The notes beneath the pieces are model-generated. The model was given only the letters and a program-made list of their open reading frames with translations, was not told the origin of the DNA and searched no databases. DNA of 64,000 nt, from positions 1 to 64,000 of the forward strand of contig QFPN01000004.1 in assembly GCA_003241695.1 (NCBI GenBank), written 5' to 3'. Source of the DNA: Ancylobacter novellus. Its GTDB lineage: Bacteria; Pseudomonadota; Alphaproteobacteria; Rhizobiales; Methylopilaceae. Every line of letters starts with the position of its first letter. Position 1 is the stretch's first letter. This document shows positions 17,648 through 26,210 of this stretch, one piece after another. The position numbers were made by a program, and so were the translations under genes.

Positions 17648-19312
17648 TCACGCCGCCCCCTCCAGCAGCCGCGCCGCGGCCGCCCTCGCCTCTTCGGTCA
17701 CCGAGGCGCCGGCCAGCATGCGGGCGATCTCCTCCTTGCGCTCGGACGCCGCAAGGCCCGAGACGCGCGTCGCCACCCTTGTCTCGCCTTCGGCCTGCGC
17801 CTTCGAGATGAGAAAATGCGAACTGGCCCGCGCCGCGACCTGGGGTGCGTGGGTGACGGAGAGCACCTGCACCGCGCAGGCGAGCCGCGCCAGCCGCGCG
17901 CCGATCGCATCCGCCACCGCGCCGCCGACGCCGGTGTCGATCTCGTCGAAGACCAGCGTCGGAGCCGAGCCACGGTCGGCGAGCGCGACCTTCAGCGCGA
18001 GCATGAAACGAGAAAGCTCGCCGCCGGACGCGATCTTCGCGAGCGGGCCGGCGCGCGTGCCGGGATTGGTCTGGACCCAGAACTCGACGCGGTCGACGCC
18101 CTCGGGACCAGCCGCGTCGCTCTCGATCTCGGTCGCGAAGCGGGCGCGTTCGAGCTTGAGGTCGGGAAGCTCCGCCATCACCGCGGCGTCGAGCGTCGCG
18201 GCGGCCGCCCGGCGGGATGCGCTGAGAGTTTCCGCGGCGCCGGCGTAGGCTGCGCGGGCCGCTTCCGCCTCGGCCCCGAGCGCCCCCAGCCGAGCCTCGC
18301 CGGCGTCGATGTCGGCCAGATCCGCCTTGAATTTCTTCGCGAGCGCCGCGAGCTGGTCGGCGGGCACGGCGTATTTGCGGGAGGCGGCGCGCAGGGCGAA
18401 CAGCCGCTCCTCGATGCGTTCGAGCTCGCGGGGGTCGAACGCCGTCGCATCGAGCGCGGCTTTCAGATGCGCTTCGCCTTCGTCGAGCGCGACGAGGGCC
18501 GCGTCGAGCGCCGCGATTGCGGGCTGGACCAGCTCCGGCGAGGCGGCGGCCCGGCGTTCGAGCCGCCGGACGGCGTTCGCGATGGCGCTCGCCGGAGCGG
18601 CGGAGCCCGCGATCTGCTCGAACGCCTCGTTGAGGTCCTCGGCCGTCTTCTCGGCCTTCATCATGTCGGCGCGCCGCTCGGCGAGCGCCTGCTCCTCGCC
18701 GGCCTCCGGCGCGAGCGCCGACAGCTCCTCACTCCCATGGCGCAGGAAGTCGGCCTCGCGGCGCGCGGCCTCGACGCGCTCCGCATGGTCGGCGAGCGCG
18801 CGCTCCGCCGCGCGGCGGGCGGTCCAGGCGCTCCGAACCGCCTCGGCCTGCCGGCCGAGCCCTCCGTAAGCGTCGAGCAAGGCGCGGTGAGCCGCGGGAT
18901 CGACCAGCGCGCGATCGTCGTGCTGGCCGTGGATCTCGACCAGCAGCGCGCCGAGGCTCCGGAGCGTCTGCACGCTCACCGGCTGGTCGTTGGCGAAGGC
19001 GCGGGTGCGGCCGTCGCGCGCCTGCACGCGGCGCAGGATGAGGTCGCCGTCGTCGTCGATGTCCTGCGCCTTGAGCAGCGCCCGGGCGGGGTGATCGGAG
19101 GCGAGATCGAAGGCGGCGGTGACCTGCCCCTGCGCTTCGCCCTCGCGCACGAGGCCGCCATCGCCGCGCCCGCCGAGCGCGAGCGACAGCGAATCGAGCA
19201 GGATCGACTTGCCGGCGCCGGTCTCGCCGGTCAGGGCCGAGAGGCCGGAGCCGAAATCGAGATCCAGCCGGTCGATCAGGACGATGTCGCGGATCGAAAG
19301 CCTTGCGAGCAC
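17648..19312 (-). CDS. recN: DNA repair protein RecN
   Basis: 554 aa, full length. SMC-like ATPase that acts early in double-strand break repair. Walker A G-E-T-G-A-G-K-S at 29-36, long coiled-coil arms rich in Ala/Glu/Arg between ~155 and 365, and Walker B with the V-F-D-E-I-D-T-G-V-G-G motif near 454, followed by V-T-H-A-P-Q-V-A. It starts 24 nt after bamD, so bamD-recN are probably co-transcribed, a common alphaproteobacterial order. I did not find a clear GTTC-N7-GTTC LexA box upstream. Confidence 0.96.
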   Translation of the reverse strand: MLARLSIRDIVLIDRLDLDFGSGLSALTGETGAGKSILLDSLSLALGGRGDGGLVREGEAQGQVTAAFDLASDHPARALLKAQDIDDDGDLILRRVQARDGRTRAFANDQPVSVQTLRSLGALLVEIHGQHDDRALVDPAAHRALLDAYGGLGRQAEAVRSAWTARRAAERALADHAERVEAARREADFLRHGSEELSALAPEAGEEQALAERRADMMKAEKTAEDLNEAFEQIAGSAAPASAIANAVRRLERRAAASPELVQPAIAALDAALVALDEGEAHLKAALDATAFDPRELERIEERLFALRAASRKYAVPADQLAALAKKFKADLADIDAGEARLGALGAEAEAARAAYAGAAETLSASRRAAAATLDAAVMAELPDLKLERARFATEIESDAAGPEGVDRVEFWVQTNPGTRAGPLAKIASGGELSRFMLALKVALADRGSAPTLVFDEIDTGVGGAVADAIGARLARLACAVQVLSVTHAPQVAARASSHFLISKAQAEGETRVATRVSGLAASERKEEIARMLAGASVTEEARAAAARLLEGAA

Positions 19313-19335
19313 GGCGCCATCCGCGCGGAGGAGGA

Positions 19336-20172
19336 TCAGGCCGGCGGGTTCGCCGCCGCGGTCTTGGCGCCGCCGCCGAAGGCGCGGCTGATCCAGCTGC
19401 CCTGGTTTTCCTGCGGCTGGACGCCCGCGCCGTTCAGCAGCGCGAAGCTCTGCTTGTACCAGTCGCTGTCGGGATAGTTGTGGCCGAGAATCGCGGCCGC
19501 AGTCTGGGCCTCGCCGACGATGCCGAGCGACAGATAAGCCTCGACGAGGCGATGCAGCGCCTCCTCGATGTGGCGCGTCTGCTGGTACTGGCTGACCACG
19601 ACGCGGAAGCGGTTGATCGCGCCGGTGTAGTCCTTGCGGGCGAGATAGAAGCGGCCGACCTGCATCTCCTTGCCGGCGAGCTGGTCGCGCGCGATCATCG
19701 CGCGGCGCTTGGCGGGCTCGGCGTATTCGCTGTTCGGCCAGCGGCGCACCAGCTCGTCGAAGGCCGCGATGGCGCGCGTCGTACGCTCCTGGTCGCGGCT
19801 GACGTCCGGCACCTGATTGTAATAGGACATGCCGACGAGATACTGCGCGTAGGCCGCGTCGGGGCTCGTCGGATGAAGCTGGACGTAGCGGTTTCCGCTG
19901 TTGATCGCGTCCTGATACTTGCCGTCGCGATAGGCGACGTAGGTCGTCATCAGCACCGACTTGCGGCCCCAGTCCGTATAGGGATGCTGGCGGTCGACCT
20001 CGGCGAACTTCTTCTTGGCGCCGTCGTAGTCGCCGGTGTTCAGGCCGGTGAGGCCTTCGTTGTAGAGCTTGTCCGCGGGCTCGTCCGGCGCGAGCTCTTC
20101 CTTCTTGTCCCCGAACATCGAGCAGCCCGCGACCGGCAGAGCCAGCGCCACGAGCAGAGCGTTCCGGATCAT
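19336..20172 (-). CDS. bamD: Outer membrane assembly lipoprotein BamD
   Basis: 278 aa. Essential lipoprotein of the BAM complex that inserts beta-barrel proteins in the outer membrane. Lipoprotein signal with lipobox L-P-V-A-G-C, lipidated Cys17; then TPR-like helices with D-K-L-Y-N-E-G-L near 37, K-K-F-A-E-V-D-R-Q-H-P-Y near 58, Y-V-Q-L-H-P-T-S-P-D-A-A-Y-A-Q-Y near 100 and R-R-W-P-N-S-E-Y near 145. Start chosen at M-I-R-N, which gives a normal lipoprotein signal; a frame 16 codons longer exists (ATG 20220). Upstream lpxC is absent here. Confidence 0.93.
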   Translation of the reverse strand: MIRNALLVALALPVAGCSMFGDKKEELAPDEPADKLYNEGLTGLNTGDYDGAKKKFAEVDRQHPYTDWGRKSVLMTTYVAYRDGKYQDAINSGNRYVQLHPTSPDAAYAQYLVGMSYYNQVPDVSRDQERTTRAIAAFDELVRRWPNSEYAEPAKRRAMIARDQLAGKEMQVGRFYLARKDYTGAINRFRVVVSQYQQTRHIEEALHRLVEAYLSLGIVGEAQTAAAILGHNYPDSDWYKQSFALLNGAGVQPQENQGSWISRAFGGGAKTAAANPPA

Positions 20173-20407
20173 CCGGCGCCCCCGCGCGGGTGAAGGAGCA
20201 GTAGGCGAACGCACGGCCATCGCGAGCCTCTCACACAGTCAGACGGATTCGGCCCCCGGGACCGGCCCGCGCCGAGAAGACGCGGACGCCGACGCACCAT
20301 GACGGCGTCGGGAGCGATGTCTATAGCGGAAAGTCATCTCCAACGCACCCGCGGCTTTTTTGCGACAGGACGTCGATCCGAACGCCGCAAGAGGCGACGC
20401 CGCCGCC

Positions 20408-22267
20408 TCAGGACGGCTGCTGCTCCAGCGCGACGTCGACCGAAATGCCGCGGATCTGCAGCTTCCACATGCGCGCGAAAATCCCGTTTTTCTCGATCAG
20501 ATCCTCGATCGGACCGTCCTCGGCGACCCGGCCGCCCATCAGCACGACGATCCGGTCGAAGCTCGTCAGCGTCGAGAGCCGGTGCGCGACCGCGATGACG
20601 GTGCGGTCCTTGGTCAGCCGGTCGAGCGCGCGCTGGACCTCGATTTCGGATTCGGTGTCGAGCGCCGAGGTCGCCTCGTCGAGAATCACGATCGGCGCGT
20701 CCTTCAGGATCGCCCGCGCGATGCCGACGCGCTGCCGCTGGCCCCCAGAAAGCTTCGCGCCGCGGTCGCCGACGATCGTGGCGTAGCCGTCCGGCAGGTC
20801 GTCGATGAAATGGCAGTGGGCGGCGGCGGCCGCCGCCCTCACCTCCTCGTCGGTCGCCTCCGGGCGGCCGAAGCGGATGTTGTCCATGACGGTGCGGTGG
20901 AACAGCGAGATTTCCTGCGGCACCACAGCGATCGCGAAGCGCAGCGACTCCTGCGTCAGGTCCTTCGCGTCCTGCCCGTCGATCAGCACCCTGCCCGCCT
21001 GAATGTCGTGCAGGCGCTGGACGAGGTGGATGATGGTCGACTTGCCCGCGCCCGAAGGCCCGACCACGCCGACCTTCTGGCCGGCGGGAATGTCGAGGTC
21101 GAAGTCGCGCAGCACGGGCTTCGCGGGGTCGTAGCCGAAGGTCACGTTCTCGAAGCGGACCGCTCCGGCCCGACGCTGGAACGGCTTCGCGTCGGGCGCG
21201 TCGATCACCTCATGGGCGACGCCCACGACCCGCAAGGTCTGGCCGAGATAGTTGACGTGCTGCTCGATGTCGACGAGCGCGACCGCGAGGTCCCGCGAAC
21301 CGTGCAGGATGCGGAACACGAGGGTGGAGACCACCACGACGTCGCCGGCCGTCACGCTGCCGGCCTGCCAGAGTAGCAGCGCCCAGATCAGCATCGACCC
21401 GGCCATCATCCACAGCATGACGTCGTGGATGACGCGCGCCTTCTCGGTGAACATCCAGCTTCTGCGCTGGGACGTCGCCTCGCCGTCGAGCGTGTGGCGC
21501 AGCCGCGCCCGCTCGCGCGCGCCGGCCGCGAAGGCCTTGATCGACCAGATGTTGGTCAGCACGTCGACCATCTCGCCGCCGGTCTGCCCGGCCTGCTCCG
21601 CATAGTGGCGGTGCAGCGGGCGGCCGCGCGCGCTGTAGAGGAACAGCAGGCCGGTGATCGCCACGGCGAAGACGGCGAGCGCCGCCGCCATCCAGACGTT
21701 GATCGTGAGGAAGATGACGAACGCGCCGACGAAGTTCACGATCGGCGGCGCGACGTTCCAGGTCAGCTTGTTGACCATGGCGGAAAAGTCGCCGGCCGTG
21801 GACGTGATCCGGTGGCCGAGCGAGCCCGCCCGCTGCTCCTGGAAGAAGCGCATCGGGTGGCCGGTGGCGTAGTTCAGCAGATCGAGCCGGATGTCGACGC
21901 CCACGCCGACGGAGGTGCGGCAGCCGAGCCAGCCCGAGACGCGCCACAGCGCGGCCTCGAGCGCGAACAGCCCGACGAAGAAGCCGAGCGCCCACCAGAC
22001 CGCCGTGTTGCCGGCCGGCGGCTTCTCCATCGCGTCGACCAGCAGCTTCATGCCGTATTGCGAGGCGATGCCGGCGAGCGAAGCCGTGACGACGACCGCG
22101 CTCAGCCCGATGAAATGGCCGGGCCACAGCTTGACGTAGCGCCACAGAAAGGCGAGCGGCCCGCGCATCGAGAGCGCGAGCTCCTCGTTCTCCTCCATGC
22201 GCTCGGGCGCGTAGGCCCGCTCCGCTGCGCGCACGTGCTCGGCGGTCGAGAGGGCGTGATCCGTCAT
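20408..22267 (-). CDS. ABC transporter, exporter type with fused permease and ATPase
   Basis: 619 aa half-transporter. Six membrane helices between ~40 and 320 (first at L-W-P-G-H-F-I-G-L-S-A-V-V-V-T-A-S), then the ATPase: Walker A G-P-S-G-A-G-K-S ~402, Q-loop P-Q-E-I-S-L, signature L-S-G-G-Q-R-Q ~508, Walker B I-V-I-L-D-E-A-T-S-A-L ~530, H-loop A-H-R. It resembles MsbA/NdvA-type exporters of lipids or glycans. The start ATG overlaps the stop of the glycosidase gene (ATGA), so the two are translationally coupled and the cargo is probably a glycan or glycolipid. The frame stays open 1.1 kb further upstream, but that part is the glycosidase gene in another phase. Confidence 0.92.
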   Translation of the reverse strand: MTDHALSTAEHVRAAERAYAPERMEENEELALSMRGPLAFLWRYVKLWPGHFIGLSAVVVTASLAGIASQYGMKLLVDAMEKPPAGNTAVWWALGFFVGLFALEAALWRVSGWLGCRTSVGVGVDIRLDLLNYATGHPMRFFQEQRAGSLGHRITSTAGDFSAMVNKLTWNVAPPIVNFVGAFVIFLTINVWMAAALAVFAVAITGLLFLYSARGRPLHRHYAEQAGQTGGEMVDVLTNIWSIKAFAAGARERARLRHTLDGEATSQRRSWMFTEKARVIHDVMLWMMAGSMLIWALLLWQAGSVTAGDVVVVSTLVFRILHGSRDLAVALVDIEQHVNYLGQTLRVVGVAHEVIDAPDAKPFQRRAGAVRFENVTFGYDPAKPVLRDFDLDIPAGQKVGVVGPSGAGKSTIIHLVQRLHDIQAGRVLIDGQDAKDLTQESLRFAIAVVPQEISLFHRTVMDNIRFGRPEATDEEVRAAAAAAHCHFIDDLPDGYATIVGDRGAKLSGGQRQRVGIARAILKDAPIVILDEATSALDTESEIEVQRALDRLTKDRTVIAVAHRLSTLTSFDRIVVLMGGRVAEDGPIEDLIEKNGIFARMWKLQIRGISVDVALEQQPS

Positions 22268-23448
22268 GACGCCTCGCGGCGAAGCGGTTCGGCCGGCGCG
22301 TCGTTGGCGGCGGCGCGCTCGCCCTCGAAACGCAGGCGCTGCCGCTCCAGCTCCTCGGCGAACGGCTCGCACAGCCGGCGGTCGCCGCTCTCGTCGGCGT
22401 TTCCGAACAGGCCGACCTCGCAGTGTCGGTCGTTCTCCCAGCCCGGATAGTCGAGGATCGGATAGAGGCACATGGCCTCGACCGAGGCGCCAGCCTTCCG
22501 GGCGGCGTCGACCTCCTGGCAGACATAGTAGAGCCACGCCGGCCGGGCGGTGTTCTCGGCGCCGAGTTCGGAGACGATCACCGGCCGGCCGTATCGCGCG
22601 GAGACCTCGGCGAGCATCTCGCGGAACGGCCGGTAGTTGTATTGCCCGAGCGGGATCGGCGGCCCGCCCAGAACCCACTGATTGTCCGGGTAGAAATTGA
22701 CGCCGACGATGTCGAGCTTGTCGGGCGAGCCGCCGAGCTCGGGGTTCAGCCGGCCGACCAGCATGTCGTGGGCGGCGTACTGGACCTCGCAGTAATTCGC
22801 CGCGTCCTCGATCGCCTGAGGGCTGTCGCCGTTCGGCGCCACGTGGATCGACGGCTCCGCCACGATGAAGCGCGCGCGCGGCTCGACCTCGCGGATCGCG
22901 TCGACGGCGGCGATCGCGGCACGGGCGAGCTGGCGCTTCAGGTCGTCGCCACGCCCCTTCGCGCACGGATTGAACCGCCCCATGTCGCCGCCGGCCCAGG
23001 CCCAGAACGACATCTCGTTGACCGGACAGAAATAGGGAACGCCGTCTCCCTGATCGGCGATGAAGCGTGCCGCGGCCTTTGCGAAGCGCGCGAAACGCTC
23101 CGGAAAGGCCGGCGACCAGACGTCGAGCCAGTCCGGATAGCCGTAATGGCAGAGGTCCCAGACGATCTGGACCCCGGCGTGCGACGCCGCCTTCGCCATC
23201 GGCTCGACGCTCGACCAGTCGTAGAAGCCGGCGGTCTTCTCGATGAGGTGCCAGCGCATGCCGTCGCGGGCGGCGCGGAGGCCGCGCCGGGCGACGAGCG
23301 CGTAGTCGCTCGCGGCGAAAACGTCGTGCTTCGTGGAGGCGATCAGATCCAGCCGGCGGCCGTCGGCGCGACGTTGCGACGCGCATTCGAAGCCCGCCAT
23401 GAAGAAGCTGCGCAGTCCGGCGGAACACGGCTGGACGCTGTGGCTCAA
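22264..23448 (-). CDS. Clan GH-A glycoside hydrolase (family 1-like beta-glycosidase)
   Basis: 394 aa with the start chosen at TTG 23448, which has GGAGAA 5 nt upstream; ATG 23400 (M-A-G-F-E-C) is the alternative. The F-F-M-A-G-F-E-C opening and R-W-H-L-I-E near 75 resemble family 1 beta-glycosidase barrels. Putative acid/base Glu lies in F-C-P-V-N-E-M-S (~145) and nucleophile Glu in V-I-V-S-E-L-G-A-E-N (~291), the spacing of a retaining clan GH-A enzyme. No signal peptide, so it acts in the cytoplasm. Overlaps the ABC exporter gene by 4 nt and is divergent from a glycosyltransferase-glf pair. Substrate unknown. Confidence 0.83.
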   Translation of the reverse strand: MSHSVQPCSAGLRSFFMAGFECASQRRADGRRLDLIASTKHDVFAASDYALVARRGLRAARDGMRWHLIEKTAGFYDWSSVEPMAKAASHAGVQIVWDLCHYGYPDWLDVWSPAFPERFARFAKAAARFIADQGDGVPYFCPVNEMSFWAWAGGDMGRFNPCAKGRGDDLKRQLARAAIAAVDAIREVEPRARFIVAEPSIHVAPNGDSPQAIEDAANYCEVQYAAHDMLVGRLNPELGGSPDKLDIVGVNFYPDNQWVLGGPPIPLGQYNYRPFREMLAEVSARYGRPVIVSELGAENTARPAWLYYVCQEVDAARKAGASVEAMCLYPILDYPGWENDRHCEVGLFGNADESGDRRLCEPFAEELERQRLRFEGERAAANDAPAEPLRREAS

Positions 23449-23707
23449 GGCTGTTCTCCGTTGAAAACCGGGCGGAGACGGCCCGGCGACGGGGGCCATA
23501 TGGGACGCCAAGCCCGGGCTCGCCCCGGACCGCCCTGATTTGTACGAAACCGTACTGAAGTGGCGCGTTGGGAACCTCGTCTCACGATGAGTTGTTTCGC
23601 GACTGGTGATCTGCATTCCCCTGCAGCCGACCGATGCCGTTCAGTTTCGGTTCAGCGTCCTCCAGATACCGCTTTCCGCATCCATCAACGTTCGATCGGG
23701 AGACAGA

Positions 23708-24919
23708 ATGCAACCGACAGCTAGACTTGCGCCGAATTTGGGATCCGATGACCCTTTAAGATTTGAAGACGCGACTGTCGTTTGCTTTTCCCATCTGAGA
23801 TGGGATTTCGTCTATCAGAGACCGCAACATCTTCTGAGTCGCTTCGCCCGACATCATGACGTCGTCATGATCGAGGAGCCGATTTTCGAGGACGTCAAGC
23901 AGCCCGAACTGCGCCTTACGCCTCGCGAAGGCCGCGTGACGATCGGGGTGCCAGTGCTGCCCCAAGGCCTCTCAGAGAGCGGCAAGGTCCACGCCCAGCG
24001 GCAGCTTGTCGACCGGCATCTTGCGACCCTGAAAACCAGCCGCCGCGTGTTCTGGTACTACACCCCGATGGCGCTGCTCTTCACGCGCCACCTCGCCGCC
24101 GACGTCGTCGTGTTCGACTCGATGGACGAGCTTTCCGCCTTCAAGGGCGCGCCGCCCGAACTCCTCGCGCTCGAGGAGGAGATGATGGGCCGCGCCGACG
24201 TCGTGTTCACCGGCGGGCACAGCCTCTACGAGGCGAAGAAGCACCGCCACCACGACATCCACGCCTTCCCGTCGTCGATCGACACGAAGCACTTCGGGCG
24301 CGGACGGTCGTCCGAACGCGAGGAGCCCGAGGATCAGGCGTCGATCCCGCATCCGCGCCTCGGCTTCTTCGGCGTCGTGGACGAACGCTTCGACATCGAC
24401 CTGCTACGCGAGGTCGCGGCGGCGAAGCCCGACTGGCAGTTCGTCATGATCGGCCCGGTGGTGAAGATCGATCCGGCGGACCTTCCGAAGGGCGACAACA
24501 TTCACTGGCTCGGCGGGCGCGACTACAAGCGTCTCCCGGACTACATCGGCGGATGGGACATCGGCTTCATGCCGTTCGCGCTGAATGAATCGACCCGGTT
24601 CATCAGCCCGACCAAGACGCCCGAATTCCTCGCGGCCGGCCTGCCGGTCGTGTCGACGCCGATCCACGACGTGATCCGCTCCTACGGGGACGAGGGCTAC
24701 GTCGAGATCGCGAAAGACGCCGCCTCAATCGTGAAATCGGCCGAAGAGCTGATGGCGATGGATCGCGCGCCGTTCCTCAAGCGGGTCGATCAGAAGCTCG
24801 CTGAGAACTCCTGGGACCAGACGTTCGAAAGGATCTACGAACTCGTGGTGAAGGCGCACGACCGTCGTCACGCACGTTCCGAAGGGGCGCACCTCGGAAA
24901 GGACACCCTCCGTGTATGA
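23708..24919 (+). CDS. Glycosyltransferase, GT-B type, paired with Glf
   Basis: 403 aa. The N-terminal half begins V-V-C-F-S-H-L-R-W-D-F-V-Y-Q-R-P-Q-H-L-L-S-R, a signature of the glycosyltransferases encoded next to UDP-galactopyranose mutase; the C-terminal half has L-G-F-F-G-V-V-D-E-R-F-D near 212 and the donor-site motif S-P-T-K-T-P-E-F-L-A-A-G-L-P-V-V-S-T near 300. No membrane segments. Start at M-Q-P-T with GGGAGA upstream. The stop overlaps the glf GTG start by 8 nt. Likely transfers galactofuranose or builds the glycan that carries it (inference). Confidence 0.85.
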   Translation: MQPTARLAPNLGSDDPLRFEDATVVCFSHLRWDFVYQRPQHLLSRFARHHDVVMIEEPIFEDVKQPELRLTPREGRVTIGVPVLPQGLSESGKVHAQRQLVDRHLATLKTSRRVFWYYTPMALLFTRHLAADVVVFDSMDELSAFKGAPPELLALEEEMMGRADVVFTGGHSLYEAKKHRHHDIHAFPSSIDTKHFGRGRSSEREEPEDQASIPHPRLGFFGVVDERFDIDLLREVAAAKPDWQFVMIGPVVKIDPADLPKGDNIHWLGGRDYKRLPDYIGGWDIGFMPFALNESTRFISPTKTPEFLAAGLPVVSTPIHDVIRSYGDEGYVEIAKDAASIVKSAEELMAMDRAPFLKRVDQKLAENSWDQTFERIYELVVKAHDRRHARSEGAHLGKDTLRV

Positions 24920-26099
24920 TTGGCTGATCGTCGGCGCAGGCTTCGCAGGCAGCGTCCTCGCGGAAAGGATCGCGTCGGAACGCGACCAGTCCGTGCTCAT
25001 CATCGACCGTCGTCCGCACATCGCAGGCAACGCCTACGACCGGTATGACGACGCGGGCGTGCTTATGCATCAGTATGGGCCGCACATCTTCCACACCAAC
25101 TCGGACGCGATCGTCGACTATCTGTCGAAGTTCACCGACTGGCGTCCCTACGAGCATCGCGTGCTCGGCATGATCGACGGCAAGCTGGTGCCGATCCCGA
25201 TCAACCGCACGACCATCAACGCGCTCTACGACCTCGACCTCAAGACCGACGAGGAGGCTCAGGCCTTCCTCGATTCGCGCGCCGAGCCGGTCGAGACGAT
25301 CCGCACGTCGGAGGACGTGGTGGTGTCGAAGATCGGCCGCGAGCTCTACGAGAAGTTCTTCAAGGGCTACACCACCAAGCAGTGGGGGCTCGATCCCTCG
25401 CAGCTCGACAAGTCGGTCACCTCGCGCGTGCCGACGCGCACGAACGAAGACGACCGCTACTTCACCGACGCGCACCAGATCATGCCGAAGCATGGCTACA
25501 CGCGGATGTTCGAGAAGATGCTCGATCATCCGAACATCAAGATCATGCTGAACGCGGACTATCGCGAGATCCGGGACGAGATCCCGCACCGCCGGCTGAT
25601 CTTCACCGGCCCGATCGACGAGTTTTTCGACTTCCGATACGGCCGCCTGCCCTACCGTTCGCTCAAGTTCAAGCATGTGACGCTCGACCAGGCGCAGTAT
25701 CAGCCGACCGGCACGGTCAACTATCCGATGAGCGAGGACTACACCCGCATCTCGGAGTACAAGCACCTGACCGGCCAGGAGCACCACAAGACGACGATCA
25801 CCTATGAGTATCCGTCGGCGACTGGCGATCCCTACTATCCGATCCCGCGCGACGAGAACCAGGCGCTCTACAAGAAGTACCAGGCGCTCGCGCAGCAGAC
25901 GGAAAACGTCCATTTCGTCGGACGGCTCGCGACCTATCGCTACTACAACATGGACCAGGTCGTGGGTCAGGCCCTCGCCGAGTTCCGCCGCATCCAGGAG
26001 CAGGTTCCGCTCTGGAGCGCGGGCGTCAACGGCGCCGGCGCGACGACCGCCGACGATCGCCTCGTCGGCGCGAGGCTGGACGGCCGCCTGCTGAACTGA
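24912..26099 (+). CDS. glf: UDP-galactopyranose mutase
   Basis: 395 aa. FAD enzyme converting UDP-galactopyranose to UDP-galactofuranose, the donor for galactofuranose-containing surface glycans. N-terminal FAD motif V-G-A-G-F-A-G-S-V-L-A-E; H-Q-Y-G-P-H-I-F-H-T-N near 55; F-K-G-Y-T-T-K-Q-W-G near 148; E-Y-K-H-L-T-G-Q near 280; V-H-F-V-G-R-L-A-T-Y-R-Y-Y-N-M-D-Q-V near 333, all diagnostic. Start is GTG 24912 (M-Y-D-W-L-I-V-G-A-G), inside the end of the glycosyltransferase gene. Ends in a terminator hairpin. Confidence 0.96.
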   Translation: MYDWLIVGAGFAGSVLAERIASERDQSVLIIDRRPHIAGNAYDRYDDAGVLMHQYGPHIFHTNSDAIVDYLSKFTDWRPYEHRVLGMIDGKLVPIPINRTTINALYDLDLKTDEEAQAFLDSRAEPVETIRTSEDVVVSKIGRELYEKFFKGYTTKQWGLDPSQLDKSVTSRVPTRTNEDDRYFTDAHQIMPKHGYTRMFEKMLDHPNIKIMLNADYREIRDEIPHRRLIFTGPIDEFFDFRYGRLPYRSLKFKHVTLDQAQYQPTGTVNYPMSEDYTRISEYKHLTGQEHHKTTITYEYPSATGDPYYPIPRDENQALYKKYQALAQQTENVHFVGRLATYRYYNMDQVVGQALAEFRRIQEQVPLWSAGVNGAGATTADDRLVGARLDGRLLN

Positions 26100-26119
26100 C
26101 GGCGGCCATCGCAAACCGA

Positions 26120-26155
26120 CGGACACGGGCGCCGCCGGAAAGCGGCGTCCGTTTT
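26120..26155 (+). terminator. Terminator after glf
   Basis: CGGAC pairs with GTCCG and GCCGC with GCGGC in a bulged stem, followed by TTTT, 21 nt after the glf stop. Confidence 0.6.
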
Positions 26156-26210
26156 CGTCTGTTTGGATCTGGCCGGAGAGGTCCGCGCCGCCCTCTCGCG
26201 AAACGCAGCC

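Noticed and set aside
20408..23428. A 1006-codon open frame on the minus strand covering the ABC exporter and beyond.
   Set aside because: Only the part from 22267 onward matches an ABC exporter; the first ~387 codons are Arg/Pro/Gly-rich and are the glycosidase gene in another phase.
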